Positions 1 to 9,900 of a DNA stretch of 58,175 nucleotides are shown piece after piece (within the stretch, counting starts at the first letter, position 1; the number at the start of each line of letters is the position of its first letter). This DNA comes from Bacteroidota bacterium (GTDB lineage Bacteria > Bacteroidota > Bacteroidia > Chitinophagales > Saprospiraceae), in assembly GCA_963169325.1 (NCBI GenBank), contig CAUJEY010000004.1, forward strand, positions 1 through 58,175. The letters run 5' to 3'. The notes under the pieces are model-generated. The model had not been told where the DNA came from. It ran no database searches and saw nothing but the letters and a program-made list of their open reading frames with translations. The position numbers were made by a program, and so were the translations under genes.

Positions 1-68
1 GACATGGGGTGAACGGTGCTGTCCTGATGGTTGTGGTTGTAGACGACTATATTTTCATTATGATCCAT
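1..68 (-). CDS. 5' end of a divergent caspase-like gene (partial, runs off the window)
   Basis: Reading leftwards from an ATG at 68 gives 22 codons before the window edge. Aligned without gaps from the ATG, they match the start of the caspase gene at 276: both have N-H-x-H-x-D-S-T-V-x-P-x-S at the same residue positions (about 12 of 23 residues identical), and about 52 of 68 bases agree. The 60 bases upstream of the two ATGs are also mirror copies. I read this as the start of a paralogous C14-type gene facing away from the main cluster. The alternative, a RhuM- or Fic-type N-terminus resembling it by chance, is less likely given the base-level match. Everything beyond the edge is unknown. Confidence 0.5.
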   Translation of the reverse strand, partial: MDHNENIVVYNHNHQDSTVHPM

Positions 69-279
69 GATTTGTTGATTTGGTGATTTTTTTAATTGTT
101 GATTTGTTTAATTTTTGATTTGTTGATGCGTTGTTTTGTTGTTTTGTTGATGCTTTGATTTTTTACTAGCACACCAAACAACAAATAAACGCATCAACAA
201 ATCAACAAATCAACGCATCAACAAATCAACAATTCAACAAATCAACAATTCAACAAATCACCAAATCAACAATTCATGG
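65..279. repeat. Word-array inverted repeat between two divergent start codons
   Basis: The gap is filled with octamer words (CAACAAAT, CAACAATT, CAACGCAT) on the right and their complements on the left. The arms 65-128 and 216-279 are collinear and match at about 59 of 64 positions; each ends in the ATGG of a gene. The centre of symmetry is near 172. The array occupies the place where promoter and ribosome-binding site of the six-gene cluster should be; I see no TAnnTTTG element in it. Confidence 0.85.
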
Positions 280-3200
280 CTCTTCATGCTCTTCTTGTCG
301 GCGTCAACCACTACCATCCGGACAGCACCGTTCGCCCCTTGTCCGGCTGCCAAAACGACGTTAATGCGGTTAAAAAATTCCTGCAACAACATTTTGCCGA
401 CCAGATACCCGGCGATAGTCATATCCGGGAACTCGTCAACGAACAAGCCACCCGCGCCAATGTCATCGCCGGTTTCCGCGAACACCTGGCCGCCGCCGGC
501 CCCGGCGATACGGCGTTCGTGTACTTTTCCGGTCATGGCGCGCAAAACCTCACGGCGCCGGAATTTATGCCCTTCGTTACCGACAAAAAAGAAGAGGGCT
601 GGGTGCTGTACGACAGCCGCGTACCGGGCAGTTTCGACTTGGCCGACAAAGAGATTGCCCTGCTACTCGAAGAAGTGGGCCGCCGGGGAGCAGACATTAC
701 GGTCATCGCCGACTCCTGCCATTCCGGCTCCGTTACCCGCGATGCCGAAGATTTTATGAACTGGAAATCGCGCTTTATCCCCGGCAGCAAGGAACCCCGT
801 CCCCTGGAATCTTACCTGGACGGCGCCTATAAAAAGCGCCTCGCCGAAACAGGCATCTTAGCCGTACCCTACACGCGCCATATCCTGTATGCCGCATGCG
901 ACAAAGCCGAAGTGGCCTGGGAAAGCGACGAAAAATGCGGCGTATTTACCCGGGCGCTCCTGGAAGCCCTGGAACCCTTTGGCGGCGCCCTGGACTACGG
1001 CGAAGCATTTACCCAGGCCTGCGCGGCCATCCGGATGATCACCCGCAACCAAAACCCGCAGGCCGAGGCCATCGGCGGGTTCAACCCGCGGGCCGGTTTT
1101 TTGGGCAAACCAGTGCCCCCCGGCCGGCGCAAACGGTATGAAGTTTTTACCAATCCGGAAAATGGCGACTGGCGCATCAGATTGGGCGCCGCCCAGGGGC
1201 TTGCCTCCGATATGAGCGAGGCGATCCGCCTGGAAGTGTTCAGCGATCCGGCACAAGGCGACGCCCTGGGCACGGTTACCCTCACCAACATCGGTGTCAC
1301 GGAAAGTTACCTGGAGCCGGGCGCGACGAAACTCCATCCGCTCAAAACCTATTGGGCCGAACCGCTTACCATGCCTTTTGCGCCCTTTATCGTGCATTGC
1401 AAAGAACCCGAAACCGCCAAACTGGTACAAAAAGCGCTCGACGAACGCAATGAATCCGCCGTTTTGCTCAGCGACAAACCCGAAGGCTGCATCATCGAAA
1501 TCCGGAACACCGACGGCAACCTTACCCTGCACGCCCCCGGCAAAGAACCGCTGGTACACGGCGTGATGGGTACCGACGAAGTAGCCCTGACCTACCTGCT
1601 CAAAGTTTTGGATCACCTGGCACACTGGAGCCGGGTGCATAAGCTGGATAATCCGAAAACACAACTGCCCCGTGAGGCGGTGCAACTGGGTATGTTTCTC
1701 CAGAAAGACGGCGCGTGGGAAGCCCTGAAAGGCGACAAGGCTATTTTGTCGTTCAGCGGCCAGCGGATTAATTTCCGGGTCACCGTGGGCAACCAAACCG
1801 GGCAGGATCTCTACCTGGCATTGGTTTACCTCGATCCCCGTTTCGGTATGCAGGTATTTTGGTCCAGTACCGGCCCCGTACCTTCCGGCACTGCCGGATT
1901 GCAGATTTTTGAAAACTTTTTCGCCCTGCCCCCCGGCGCCGATGAGGAACTGGACACCCTGAAATTAGTCGTTTCCACCGACCCGATCGAACAAATAGCT
2001 TTTTCCCGCAAGGGATTAATGCCCATCCTGGTCGATCCGCGAAACCTCGGCGGCTACCGCAGTATTGGAATGCTGTCGGAGCCCGACTGGTTTGCCCACA
2101 CGCTCCTGGTGCGTATTTTGCGCGACAGCGCGGAAAGCACGCTTGGCGAAACGCCCCTCTCGCTGGCCGGCGGCCAGGTGACCATCGGCGAACACCCCGC
2201 GTTTCGCAGCGGCGTTGCCCTGCCGGGCCCGGGCTCCAAAGGCGTGGACCCCATCCCGCTCGATCACCCGCATTTTCAAAACAATCCATTTTTCAAACCC
2301 CTGGCGCTGGCCAGCACCCGGGGCGAGGCCGCGCCGTTTATCGACCTCACCAATATCCACAACAGCGATGAACTGAGTGCCCAGCCCCTCGAAATCAGCC
2401 TGAAACCCGAAGACGACGACAGCCTGATCCTGCCCTTCTGGTTCGACGGTGAAAATTTTGTACCTATTGGCGAATTAACCGCCGATGCTGCCGGTACGCT
2501 CAAAGTACAGATCAGCAGTATCCCCGAAGAAGCGCCGCAAGCCTCCACGCGCAGCCTCGGTTCGGCCATTCGTTTGTTCTTTTTCAAATTCGGCAAAGAA
2601 TACGGCCTGCCCCTCAACACCCAAAACCTGTGCTGGGTAGACTACCGCCCCGACGGCAGCTGCGAACGCCGTACCGACGGGCTTGCCGCCAAGGTAAAAG
2701 CGGCGGAAAAAATCCTGCTGCTCGTACATGGGATCATCGGCGATACGAAAGACATGGCCAAAGCGATGTACGAACCTGTGGGCAAAAACGGCGCCCTCGT
2801 ACTGACTTTCGACTACGAAAACCTCAATACGCCCATCGAACAAACGGCACTGGCGCTCAAAACAAAACTGCTGGAAGACGCCGGGCTCGGCGATAAGAAG
2901 ATAACTATCCTCGCGCATTCCATGGGCGGCCTGGTGTCGCGCCACCTGATCGAAAAACTTGGCGGCCATGTTTTTGTGGAGAAACTGCTGATGGCCGGTA
3001 CGCCGAACGGGGGGTCGAAACTGGGCAACGTACCCGACTACCTCAACTGGGCCGGAACGCTGCTGGGCCTGGGCATCAAGTATTTCTCCGTGACCCTGCC
3101 TGCACTGGCGGGCCTGATCGGCGCGATGAAGTTTGCCAAAGACAAATTGTTCATCACCCTGGAACAAATGAAACCCGGCTCCGACTTTCTGAAGGCCCTG

Positions 3201-3476
3201 GCCGCCACCGAAACGGCGCCCGTGCCATATCACGTGATCGCCGGCGACGGCGGCGCTTTCCTCGCGCAGGGAAACGACCCCGGATTCATGGATAAGGCCA
3301 TGGCCCAAATCGGCAGCTGGGTGTACAGCGGCGAACCGAACGACGGCGCGGTGAGCGTGGCTAGTATCGCTTCGGCGCCTCAGGCTGCCCCTCAATATGT
3401 AGCCGCGCACCACTGTGTTTATTTTACTCCCGACATCCTCGCCCTCTATGAGAAGACAATTCTGTCTGAAAATTAA
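276..3476 (+). CDS. Caspase-like (C14) protease fused to alpha/beta hydrolase
   Basis: A 1066-residue protein. Residues 1-270 form a caspase/metacaspase-type p20 domain: the start ALLVGVNHY is typical, the catalytic His is H87 in YFSGHGAQ and the nucleophile C148 in DSCHSGS. The C-terminal 250 residues are an alpha/beta hydrolase of lipase/PGAP1 type, with the oxyanion strand LLVHG (814-819), nucleophile elbow AHSMGG (S882) and candidate His 1045/1046 in AAHH. The middle, about 290-780, is beta-rich and unrecognised. There is no signal peptide, so it probably acts in the cytoplasm. It opens the cluster; the next ATG lies 12 bases after its stop. Caspase domains join many partners, but I do not know this pairing as a named architecture. 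The hydrolase may cleave lipids or peptides, which the sequence does not decide. Confidence 0.88.
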   Translation: MALHALLVGVNHYHPDSTVRPLSGCQNDVNAVKKFLQQHFADQIPGDSHIRELVNEQATRANVIAGFREHLAAAGPGDTAFVYFSGHGAQNLTAPEFMPFVTDKKEEGWVLYDSRVPGSFDLADKEIALLLEEVGRRGADITVIADSCHSGSVTRDAEDFMNWKSRFIPGSKEPRPLESYLDGAYKKRLAETGILAVPYTRHILYAACDKAEVAWESDEKCGVFTRALLEALEPFGGALDYGEAFTQACAAIRMITRNQNPQAEAIGGFNPRAGFLGKPVPPGRRKRYEVFTNPENGDWRIRLGAAQGLASDMSEAIRLEVFSDPAQGDALGTVTLTNIGVTESYLEPGATKLHPLKTYWAEPLTMPFAPFIVHCKEPETAKLVQKALDERNESAVLLSDKPEGCIIEIRNTDGNLTLHAPGKEPLVHGVMGTDEVALTYLLKVLDHLAHWSRVHKLDNPKTQLPREAVQLGMFLQKDGAWEALKGDKAILSFSGQRINFRVTVGNQTGQDLYLALVYLDPRFGMQVFWSSTGPVPSGTAGLQIFENFFALPPGADEELDTLKLVVSTDPIEQIAFSRKGLMPILVDPRNLGGYRSIGMLSEPDWFAHTLLVRILRDSAESTLGETPLSLAGGQVTIGEHPAFRSGVALPGPGSKGVDPIPLDHPHFQNNPFFKPLALASTRGEAAPFIDLTNIHNSDELSAQPLEISLKPEDDDSLILPFWFDGENFVPIGELTADAAGTLKVQISSIPEEAPQASTRSLGSAIRLFFFKFGKEYGLPLNTQNLCWVDYRPDGSCERRTDGLAAKVKAAEKILLLVHGIIGDTKDMAKAMYEPVGKNGALVLTFDYENLNTPIEQTALALKTKLLEDAGLGDKKITILAHSMGGLVSRHLIEKLGGHVFVEKLLMAGTPNGGSKLGNVPDYLNWAGTLLGLGIKYFSVTLPALAGLIGAMKFAKDKLFITLEQMKPGSDFLKALAATETAPVPYHVIAGDGGAFLAQGNDPGFMDKAMAQIGSWVYSGEPNDGAVSVASIASAPQAAPQYVAAHHCVYFTPDILALYEKTILSEN

Positions 3477-3488
3477 TGACCTGAAAGC

Positions 3489-5231
3489 ATGGACGTGTTA
3501 TTTTTTGCGTTTGCCAACGACCCCGCCAATCCGCTGGAATCACTCAAGAAGGAGGCGGATGAATTGTTCCGGTTGTTGTCGCCCGGTCAACTGAGGGGAC
3601 ATTATGTGCTTGTTTTCGAGCCGTTTGCCACCCGGGAAAAACTGGTGCAGTCCCTCACCCAATATAAAAATCAAATCGCCCTCTTTCATTATAGCGGGCA
3701 CGCCGGGCGCGATGTATTGGCCACGGCCGACGAACTCAGCCGGGCCGAGGGCATTGCGCATTTGCTCGGGCAATGCCCGAAGCTGAAACTGGCGTTTCTG
3801 AACGGCTGCTCCACCCAGGGCCAGGTCAACATGTTGTGGGAAAAAGGCGTACCCGGCATACTCGCCACGAGCGCGCCGGTAGAAGATGCCACGGCTACCC
3901 GTTTTGCATCGCGTTTTTACCAGGCGCTCAGCAACCAGGAGAAACTGCAACAGGCCTTCGAACAGGCCAAAGGAGACTTGCTGACCACCACGCCCGGCCT
4001 CGATATCCAGATACACCGGAGCATCGGTGTGGATACCGAACAGGCCGGCAAGGCCGAATGGGGCTTGTTTGCTAAAGAAGGACGGGAAGACGTGCTCAAC
4101 TGGCAGATTCCGACCGCGGTGGCCGCGCCGATTCCCGCAGATTTTGTGCCCAATAAAATGCTCGTCGACACGCTCATCGCCACGCTGGCGCCTTATGCCC
4201 GGGAAGTACGGAATATCAAACGCGACGAGGAAGACGGTGAAAAGGTAGACTTCGCCGACAAACGGCTGGCGATTCTGAATAGCCTTCCCGCGCCCATCGC
4301 CGAACAATTGCGCAAATTGATGGTGCCGCTGGGCGACAGCGACAAAGGCTTCGACAAAATCGGCGCCGCCAGGGCCGCGCAATTAGTCCAAACCTACAGC
4401 ACCATCATAGAACTGTTTACCTTCATCAATCTGGCGCAATTGTGGGATGCCCAGGAGGCTCACCCGGAGGCTCAACTGCCGGAAGCTCAACTCCATATCA
4501 TACGCCGCTTTTTCCAACTCAGCAATGCCGAACGGGATTCCTTCGATATGATGACCCTCGTACGCAGCATACAGGAGGCAATGGAAGCCAATAAATCCTC
4601 CTATTTTATCGAGGAAATTGTCGCGCTCAAGGCCATCTTTGAGCAGAAAAGTACCTTTTTCGATGCCTGCAATTACCTGGAAGCACTGAAAAGACGTATT
4701 GACAAGCAGGAAATAGCCGAACATGAAGTGCCCGAAGCCTGTCAGCGGGGCGAACAACAGTTGGCCGAAATTTTTAAAGAACTGGGATTTCTGGCCCGGT
4801 ATACCCTCGCGGCCGTTCGTATGATCGATGTAGTGAAATTCCGGCATGACAAAACCGCCAAGTTCCGGCACGCATTGGTAAATCTCGTCAAAGTAATGGG
4901 CGGCCTGGAGTTACAGGAGGAATTGCTGGACAAATTTATGGACAGCCGCTCCGTGCTGTTGCTCAAAAAGTCGGAAACGCAGACCACCTACATCAATTTG
5001 TCGCCTTTCGTGATCGACGAAAATGCTTTTGAGGAAAAGACCTCCGACGTATCGAAAGTATATTTTTTCTACTACTACGACCGGGCGCAGGACAAATACG
5101 CCTTCCGGCATGTCAACAAACCGGGCGACAAACCTTTGGAGGTATCCAACGATAGTAAATACGGCATGGTAAAAGTCCAGTTCGACGCTTTTGCAAACCT
5201 GATCTTCCATCAAAACATGAGCGCCCTATGA
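3489..5231 (+). CDS. CHAT-domain protease with helical C-terminal region
   Basis: A 580-residue protein whose first 200 residues are a CHAT domain, the separase/caspase-related cysteine protease fold. The catalytic pair is visible: H71 in HYSGHAG and C107 in LNGCSTQG, followed by the usual GVPGILATSAPVED segment. Residues 200-580 are mostly helical, rich in Glu, Lys and Arg, and match no family I know; they may form a scaffold or partner-binding arm. No signal peptide or membrane segment. Its stop overlaps the start of the NTPase gene by four bases (ATGA), indicating translational coupling and probably a physical complex. It is the second cysteine protease of the caspase superfamily encoded in a row. 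Confidence 0.88.
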   Translation: MDVLFFAFANDPANPLESLKKEADELFRLLSPGQLRGHYVLVFEPFATREKLVQSLTQYKNQIALFHYSGHAGRDVLATADELSRAEGIAHLLGQCPKLKLAFLNGCSTQGQVNMLWEKGVPGILATSAPVEDATATRFASRFYQALSNQEKLQQAFEQAKGDLLTTTPGLDIQIHRSIGVDTEQAGKAEWGLFAKEGREDVLNWQIPTAVAAPIPADFVPNKMLVDTLIATLAPYAREVRNIKRDEEDGEKVDFADKRLAILNSLPAPIAEQLRKLMVPLGDSDKGFDKIGAARAAQLVQTYSTIIELFTFINLAQLWDAQEAHPEAQLPEAQLHIIRRFFQLSNAERDSFDMMTLVRSIQEAMEANKSSYFIEEIVALKAIFEQKSTFFDACNYLEALKRRIDKQEIAEHEVPEACQRGEQQLAEIFKELGFLARYTLAAVRMIDVVKFRHDKTAKFRHALVNLVKVMGGLELQEELLDKFMDSRSVLLLKKSETQTTYINLSPFVIDENAFEEKTSDVSKVYFFYYYDRAQDKYAFRHVNKPGDKPLEVSNDSKYGMVKVQFDAFANLIFHQNMSAL

Positions 5232-6967
5232 ACAGTCCTTTTAAATTTCTGGATGCTTATACTCCGGCGGACAAAGATTATTTTTTCGGCCGCGATGCGG
5301 AAATAGAAACGCTCTATACCCAGATATACAAAAGCCGCATGTTGCTGGTGTACGGCCAGTCGGGTACGGGTAAAACCAGCCTGATCCAGTGCGGATTGGG
5401 CGGTCGTTTCGATGACACGGATTGGTACCCTTTCCTGTTACGGCGCAATCACGACATAAACCGTTCTCTGGCAGAAGCCATTACCGCGCCTTTAAGCGGT
5501 GCGCTGCACAAGGGCAACATCCCCGACACCATAGCCCAACTGTATAAAACCTACCTGCGGCCCATCTATCTGATCTTCGACCAGATGGAGGAACTTTTTA
5601 TCCTCGGTACGGCGAAGGAGCAAGAAGAATTCATTCAAACAATCAAGTCCATTCTGGCCGCAGACTTGCCTTGCAAAATCATTTTGGTGATGCGCGAGGA
5701 GTATATCGCCCATCTCTATTATTTCGAGCAGGTTATTCCCACCCTGTTCGATCACCGCCTCCGGGTGGAGCCGATGAATTACGCCAACGTAGCCAAGGTG
5801 ATAACCGGCTCCTGCGAAAAATTCAATATCGAACTTGAATCGCCGGAAGAAACGGTAAACCTGATTATCGACCAGATCAGCGTCGGCAAGTCCGGCGTTC
5901 AGTTGCCCTATTTGCAAGTGTACCTGGATCGCCTTTGGCAGACTGATTACGATCATACCTATCCTGGCGGCGCGCCTGCAAATGCCACCTCCGGTCCCGG
6001 AAAATACCCTGCGCTGCAATTCACCGCCACGGAAATCAAGGAATTGGGCAACATCGAGGACGTGCTGGAAAAATTTCTGCGCGCTCAGGCGCAGCAGATG
6101 CAAAAAGAACTGGAAGCCGCCAACCCCGGTCTGCCGGATGACGCCGTCCGGCAAGTGCTGGATTTGTTTGTAACGGAAGACGGCACCAAGCGCCCCGTGC
6201 CTTATGTGAGGCAGGATGGGCAAGTCGTTTTGGAGGAAAACCAGGCCGCCAAACTGGCGCTGCTCCCTTTGCCCGTCGTTCGGGAAATACTCGACCGGCT
6301 GGAAAAGGTGCGCATCCTTCGTTTTACGGAAAACCTGATCGAACTGGCCCACGACAGCTTAGCCGACCTCATCGACCGCGACCGGAGCACCGAACAACGC
6401 CAGATCAACTTGGTCAAACAACGCTTAAACGCCGCGTTTGTGGAGTACCGCGAAACGGGCGCTTTTCTCACAGGCAGGCAACTGGACAGTATCGAACCGT
6501 TTCTGCCCAAACTCGTATTAGAGCCGCAATTGAAGGAATTTATTCAAGCCTGTGAAGCAGAAACAGAGCGCCTGAAAAAAGTGGAAGAGGAGCGCCACCA
6601 GAAAGAATTGCAACTGGTGCAGGAAAAACTGGACGCGAGGCGGCGTTCGGCGATGCGACAGCGTGTTTATCTGGGTATTATGGTTGCCATAGCCGTATGG
6701 GGCTGGTATCAAAATATAAAAGCGAAAGAAAACTTGGCACAACTCCAGCGTGCACAAATCGATAAGGTAAACACCTCCATTGAAGACATTAAAACGAGGG
6801 CAACCGACCTTCGCGGCAAGTACAAACAGGTGAGCGATTCGCTCCTTTGGGATGCCAAGTATTTGTTAGATAGTTTTCCTGAAAAAGAACATCTGATTCA
6901 GGAGTTACAACAAGAAGTCAAATTAAGACAAGCCCAAATAGATTCGCTGATGAACCTGCCCAAATAA
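5228..6967 (+). CDS. STAND-type P-loop NTPase with C-terminal membrane anchor
   Basis: A 579-residue NTPase. The N-terminus FFGRDAEI leads to Walker A GQSGTGKT (43-50) and Walker B IYLIFDQMEEL (113-123), with a VMREEYI segment following. This layout is that of the novel STAND (nSTAND1) group, which sits upstream of protease or WD40 effectors. Residues 280-470 are helical. A single membrane segment lies at about 480-495 (VYLGIMVAIAVWGWY), followed by about 80 residues of likely coiled coil to the C-terminus. By position it is the likely switch of the cluster, holding the CHAT and caspase proteases near the inner membrane (inference). It overlaps the CHAT gene by four bases; the WD40 gene follows after 21 bases. 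Confidence 0.85.
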   Translation: MNSPFKFLDAYTPADKDYFFGRDAEIETLYTQIYKSRMLLVYGQSGTGKTSLIQCGLGGRFDDTDWYPFLLRRNHDINRSLAEAITAPLSGALHKGNIPDTIAQLYKTYLRPIYLIFDQMEELFILGTAKEQEEFIQTIKSILAADLPCKIILVMREEYIAHLYYFEQVIPTLFDHRLRVEPMNYANVAKVITGSCEKFNIELESPEETVNLIIDQISVGKSGVQLPYLQVYLDRLWQTDYDHTYPGGAPANATSGPGKYPALQFTATEIKELGNIEDVLEKFLRAQAQQMQKELEAANPGLPDDAVRQVLDLFVTEDGTKRPVPYVRQDGQVVLEENQAAKLALLPLPVVREILDRLEKVRILRFTENLIELAHDSLADLIDRDRSTEQRQINLVKQRLNAAFVEYRETGAFLTGRQLDSIEPFLPKLVLEPQLKEFIQACEAETERLKKVEEERHQKELQLVQEKLDARRRSAMRQRVYLGIMVAIAVWGWYQNIKAKENLAQLQRAQIDKVNTSIEDIKTRATDLRGKYKQVSDSLLWDAKYLLDSFPEKEHLIQELQQEVKLRQAQIDSLMNLPK

Positions 6968-6988
6968 CCCTCAATAAAAGCTGAACAA

Positions 6989-9900
6989 ATGAGAAACGTC
7001 ATCTTCATATTACTGGTTTTTTCCTGTTGCCCGGTAGCCTTGTCCGGCCAGAAATACTGCCAGTCTATCCTCGACTCTGCAAGACTGGCTTATAACGCGA
7101 ATAACCTGCAGGCTGCGCTTCAAATACTGCAAGATGCCGAATCCTGCGACTATAAAAATGTATTGCTGAAAGAACGGCAGCGGTTGCAAAGCGAAATTTT
7201 TAACAAAGTCGAAATACAACGTATAGCCGCCGTCGAAAGCGCTGGAAAAGCCGAAGAAGCCGCCCTTTGGGCCCGGTACAGCCTGGCTCAGCTTTTCGAA
7301 GAAAAAACAACCTCGGCCTTGGAAAAAGGCGAATACGCACAAGCCTGGTTGTACAACCAACAAGCGCTGCGCATGGCTGCCGCCGTCCGCACGCGTATGC
7401 CGGTTTCGGCCGGTCGGCTGTTGCTGCGGGAAATGTGCCCCTGCCCGGAGCTGCGCGTGCCAAAACCGGAAACCATGCAGGGCGGCATCATCGACCTGGC
7501 GTACGACACTACCGGTCAGTTGTTTGCCCTGGAAGCGCAAGTTATTGCGGATGCGGACAGAAAAGTTAAAGACAAGGTGCAACTCACACTCCTCAAACCC
7601 GGTGACGGCATCAAACCCTTGATCCGCATGAATTACGACGAACCACTGCCAGTCCTTGGCAGTCAGTCGCTGAGCAATAGCGGCCGGTTCGTGTCGTTGC
7701 ATCGCGGCGAAGGGGACGAGGAAAAATTTCTGAATAAATGGGCGCCAGGAGAAACGAATACCCTGGACATTTCCTCAACCATCCCCTACTTAGAGGCCAC
7801 TTGCGTAAAACTAAACCATGATGGCTCGCAATTGGCCTTTGGAAACAAAGACGGACAAATTGCGGTCGTCCGGTACACCAAAAAAGGTGATGAAATTATT
7901 AGTGTCGGCAGCGCGGACGCTTCTCCGGTCCTCGACCTGGCCTTTAGCCCCGGCGGAAACCAACTGGCCGCCGCCTCCAGAAACGGAACGGTAACCATCT
8001 GGCCGCTGAACAAACGGGAAAAATCACGGGTGTACCTGTCCGACGACTTGCTCCTGTCCGAACTGGTCGGTGAAGTAACGCCCGGAAAAATGCTGCAAAA
8101 GTTTTCCAATGGCGGTGTCGGCGTCCGGAATCTGGCGTTCAGCCCCGATGGAAAATACCTGGCCTATGGCGATATGAACGGCGGCATTAGCGTCATTGAA
8201 CTGGCCAACGGGCAAAAGTTGCGGATTAAACCGTTCAACAAAGACCGGAAGCAGGTTACCTGCCTCGCATTCAGCCCCGACAGCAAACTGCTGGCCAATG
8301 GCGACCCGGATGGTTATGTGTCGATATGGGGCCGGTTGTCCAGCCGGAGCTGGGAAGAAATAGCGCTGGTAAAAGCCCATACCAAAGAAGTAACCGCCCT
8401 GGCATTTCACCCGGATGGCACGATACTAAGCTCCGGCTCCAAAGACAGTACCCTCCGGCAAATGAGCCTGCGCGTCTACCCTTTCGAGTTTAACCGGGAC
8501 CAGGCGCTTGACCTGTCCGAATTTTTCTTTAATTACAGCGCCGGCACACAGGCAGTCCGAAGAGAGAAAATCTATTACGCTTCTTTTGATCAGCTCCCTT
8601 ACAAACTATTGAATGATAATAAACTCGGGCTGAAAGACGGCGATCCGTACAATGTCCAGCTCGCCAATGCCCGGTTTTATGGCGGCCGCGCGCCGTTTAA
8701 CGCCTATATGTGGTCGGGAGAACTGCGCCGGGAGGCCCGGTCCGGCGTCTGGACAGAGCGGACTTATATCGGTCCGGACCTTAAAAAGACAAGAGCGTAT
8801 ACGGAAACCGGCCGTGACGAAAACTGGCTGTATCTGAAGGATAAGGACATCAAGCAGGATCACCAAATCAGGGTGCCCCTCCAGTCCAAAGCCGGTTCCG
8901 TTCAGTTATCGCTCGGCGAATCCTGGATTGACCTCAATCTCGTCCCCGAAGTAAATGGAGATACCCTGTTTACCTTTCCGACCGAAGGCATCCGGTTCGG
9001 CGTTGCTCCGGAACGTTCCACTGCCGGTTGGGTTGGGTTACAACCCGGTAACAGCGGCGGTTATACCTTCCGGGTCAGCAAAACGGACACCTCCTTTTTC
9101 TACATGTCAATTAAGGACACTACTCAAGCAAAAGATACTTTTCAAATCAGAATTCCGAAGCTGGGCGGCTGGGCACAATACCAAAAAGGCAATTCCTGGA
9201 TCAACCTGTTCGATCTGATGCGTTGGAATCAGATCAATACACCGGCCGACATCACCTGGGAAGGCAGGCATTTCATCTACGACAAAGTTTCCCTCAATCA
9301 GAGCGGCAATTTTATCGAGGTTAGTCCCGGAGCCGAGGTTACCATCGATTTGGATTGGGAAACCCGAACGGATAATATCGACGGCTTCTGCCCGGGCTGT
9401 ATCGTACAAGGCTATTTTGGCATAAAAGACGTTTTTTCCCATTGTTTCATTTCAGACGGCATGCCGCCCGAATACTACTGGGGGGACTCCGGGCACGAAA
9501 ATGTTCCGTTCAAGGCGCCCGAGAACCCGGGTATCTACTACATCACCAATCGGTTCACGCTGGAATATGATTGCAAAGAAGACGCCGGCCAGCACGACAA
9601 CGGCACCAAAAATGCGCTGGCCGCGATCCGGGTAATGCCACAGGATATTACCCCTGAAAGGATGCCTGTGCCGGCATTGGATACCCCTCCCGTGCCAATT
9701 GGCGACGGCTGGGGTGAATCTGCCGCAAAACCGGAAAAAACGAACGAGCCGGATGCACCCGAACTGTATGAACCTTACCAACTGATCCGGTTTCAAAATG
9801 CCTGGAAACCCAAACAGCATATTCATGTAGAGACCCTGGAACCCGAAGCAGGTGAAATACTTCCCGGCTGGTGGAGCGCCCAATGGGCAATTGAACCGGT

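Noticed and set aside
2475-3413. A 312-codon minus-strand frame under the caspase-hydrolase gene
   Set aside because: It is antisense to the hydrolase domain with its conserved AHSMGG motif, has no family resemblance and no initiation context.
3800-4075. Small frames inside the CHAT gene on both strands
   Set aside because: They overlap the conserved CHAT catalytic region and have no independent start signals or families.
4447-4494. Short EAQLP-like repeat in the CHAT protein
   Set aside because: Only two to three degenerate copies within a charged helical region; probably compositional.
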